Source of the DNA: Planctomycetota bacterium
GTDB taxonomy: Bacteria > Planctomycetota > J058 > JARGOJ01
NCBI GenBank assembly: GCA_029210225.1
Contig: JARGOJ010000002.1
Coordinates: forward strand, 1-7,489
Direction of reading: 5' to 3'
DNA length: 7,489 nucleotides
In this document: piece after piece, positions 6,424 through 7,489 of the stretch
Position numbering within the stretch: the stretch's first letter is position 1
Layout of the letters: each line of letters opens with the position of its first letter
Made by a program: the position numbers and the translations under genes
Notes under the pieces: generated by a model
Databases searched by the model: none
What the model was told of the DNA's origin: nothing
What the model saw: only the letters and a program-made list of their open reading frames with translations

Positions 6424-6855
6424 ATGATTGTGGGTTTAACAAGCGGCTGCTTTGACCTGGTTCACTTCGGCCACATCCATTACTTGCAACGCTGCAAGAC
6501 TCTCTGCGACCGGCTTATCGTCGGCGTCGACTCCGATAAGATGGTGCGCCTCGCCAAAGGGGAAACGAGACCGGTCATCCCCGAACTGGAGCGCCTCGCC
6601 CTCATCAATAGCTTCGCCTTCGTCGACTCGGCCTTCATGCTCCACTCTTTGGACGACCTGGAATCCGTTGTGCGACAGTTCATGGTTCACAAGGTCTTCA
6701 AGCACGAGGGCTTCGCCAACATCGAGAACATCGTTGGGGTCTCCAACACTCAAGCCGAGCTGGTCATCGTCCCGGATATCCCAGGCCTATGCAGCACAAC
6801 CCGCATTATTGAAAAGATCCGCGCCATCGACGCGCAGAAGAACAAGGATCAATAG
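6424..6855 (+). CDS. Standalone cytidylyltransferase-superfamily nucleotidyltransferase (HldE C-domain-like)
   Basis: The protein has 143 residues, the size of one catalytic domain. It joins a nucleoside triphosphate to a phosphorylated substrate and releases pyrophosphate, in the cytoplasm. Seen: the nucleotide-binding motif GCFDLVHFGHIHYL (8-21) with H14-x-G16-H17, LIVGVDSD (31-38), a KGETRPVIP loop (45-53) and the C-terminal STTRIIEKI (124-132). This set matches the HldE/RfaE adenylyltransferase, glycerol-3-phosphate cytidylyltransferase and archaeal FAD synthase group. The closing STT-x-IIEKI is most like HldE-type proteins, but the usual KG(G/A)D segment reads KHEGF (93-97), so the substrate is open. 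The ATG at 6424 was chosen over a GTG at 6412 because AGAAAGG (6406-6412, overlapping that GTG) lies 11 bases upstream and the first beta strand starts at IVGLTSG. No kinase or heptose gene is nearby; the next gene follows after 8 bases. Confidence 0.85.
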   Translation: MIVGLTSGCFDLVHFGHIHYLQRCKTLCDRLIVGVDSDKMVRLAKGETRPVIPELERLALINSFAFVDSAFMLHSLDDLESVVRQFMVHKVFKHEGFANIENIVGVSNTQAELVIVPDIPGLCSTTRIIEKIRAIDAQKNKDQ

Positions 6856-6863
6856 TCCCCAAC

Positions 6864-7489
6864 ATGAACAGTCAGGAATCAAGTGCATCTATGGCGGAAT
6901 CAGGGCTGCAATTTTTGCAAGCGGTATTGAATAACCCAAGCTTCGACCTCCGTCATGGAGCGCCCCCAGCCTTTGCCGAGTGGCTCCGCTCAGAGATTCA
7001 ACGGCGCCTCCAATTCGACGAGGTCTTCGTTCAAAAGCGCTGCGTCCGAGATATCCGTCTGGCCCATCATGAAGCGCTAAGCCGGCTCCAGAAAGCCGTG
7101 GACGCCTCCGAAGCCCTCTACGAAGAATGCGCGAACAAAGCTCGCCTCGACGAAATCGCCTATCAAGCACACTGCAACGACCGAGCGATTTCTGGCCTGA
7201 GCCAAGCCCTCATAAACGACCCCCTCCCGGCCCTCTCAACAAAGCTGGAGAACTTCAAGGCCGAGCAACGCCAGTTAAAAGTCGAAGAGGCCGGACTCAT
7301 TGCTGTCACCCCCGAGTATTCCATTCTCCAAAAAGATAAAGGCGCCCTCGAATCCTTTGAAGAGCAAATTGGCTTGACTCAGGAGCTGAACACACTGAAA
7401 ACGCTGCAACACCAACGAGGTAGGCACTCAGGGAAGTCAGGCCAAGACTTTGAACTCTTCGCCAGAGACATTGTCATTCGCAAGCTTTG
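6864..7489 (+). CDS. Hypothetical helical protein, partial (3' end beyond window)
   Basis: The frame is open from an ATG at 6864 to the window end, 208 residues so far with no stop. I do not recognise the family. There is no signal peptide or membrane segment, so it is probably cytoplasmic. Residues about 35-145 are rich in Glu, Lys, Arg, Leu and Ala in a pattern suited to long helices and a possible coiled coil (for example LSRLQKAVDASEALYEE at 72-88). A second charged helical stretch runs about 151-184. Near the cut end, SGKSGQDFELFARDIVIRKL (189-208) recalls the leading helix of some nuclease-like folds, but this is only a hint without the rest. It follows the nucleotidyltransferase stop by 8 bases, so the two are probably co-transcribed and may be translationally linked. 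An AAGGA lies 15 bases before this ATG. An alternative ATG at 6891 has AGGAA 12 bases upstream, so the start is uncertain. Confidence 0.7.
   Translation, partial: MNSQESSASMAESGLQFLQAVLNNPSFDLRHGAPPAFAEWLRSEIQRRLQFDEVFVQKRCVRDIRLAHHEALSRLQKAVDASEALYEECANKARLDEIAYQAHCNDRAISGLSQALINDPLPALSTKLENFKAEQRQLKVEEAGLIAVTPEYSILQKDKGALESFEEQIGLTQELNTLKTLQHQRGRHSGKSGQDFELFARDIVIRKL

Noticed and set aside
6424..6855. Naming the nucleotidyltransferase hldE, tagD or ribL
   Set aside because: The motifs are shared by all of these families and the substrate-side segment does not clearly match any one.
6452..6934. A 160-codon plus-strand frame overlapping the nucleotidyltransferase
   Set aside because: Its product is a low-complexity Ser/Arg/Thr-rich sequence, while the other frame has a full set of family motifs.

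Overview
This 7,489-base window comes from a bacterium of moderate G+C. It holds six protein-coding genes, two of them cut by the window edges. No RNA genes, insertion sequences, CRISPR arrays or phage genes were seen. Sec signal peptides, a lipoprotein signal, CsgG-like secreted proteins and a PhoD-type phosphatase point to a diderm (Gram-negative-type) cell. The TruD protein is longer than the Escherichia coli enzyme, and the secreted proteins carry added beta-sandwich-type modules. This would fit a lineage such as Planctomycetota/Verrucomicrobiota or a deltaproteobacterial-type group, but the phylum cannot be fixed from the sequence alone.

Layout, left to right. (1) Positions 1-487, minus strand: the 5' part of a secreted CsgG-like protein. 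(2) Positions 572-2509, minus strand: a larger secreted protein with a CsgG-like N-terminal region followed by four full and one shortened Ig-like repeat. Genes 2 and 1 are read in the same direction with an 84-base gap and probably form one transcription unit. (3) Positions 2510-2743: a 234-base divergent intergenic region with a short inverted repeat and a third copy of the same half-site, a candidate operator. (4) Positions 2744-4012, plus strand: tRNA pseudouridine synthase TruD. (5) Positions 4015-6264, minus strand: a lipoprotein PhoD-like metallophosphoesterase with two extra N-terminal beta-rich regions. It converges on truD with only 2 bases between the stop codons. (6) Positions 6265-6423: a 159-base divergent intergenic region. 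(7) Positions 6424-6855, plus strand: a small standalone nucleotidyltransferase of the HxGH cytidylyltransferase superfamily, similar to the HldE/RfaE C-terminal domain. (8) Position 6864 to the window end, plus strand: an unrecognised helical, charged protein 8 bases downstream, probably in the same operon.

The genes fall into three unrelated units. One is a pair of CsgG-like cell-envelope proteins. One is a convergent housekeeping/envelope pair (tRNA modification and an outer phosphatase). One is a nucleotidyltransferase with an unknown partner. The best candidates for something undescribed are the two-gene CsgG-like/Ig-repeat unit, whose repeats share a cysteine-aspartate motif, and the nucleotidyltransferase-linked unknown protein. 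Neither can be given a function from this window.
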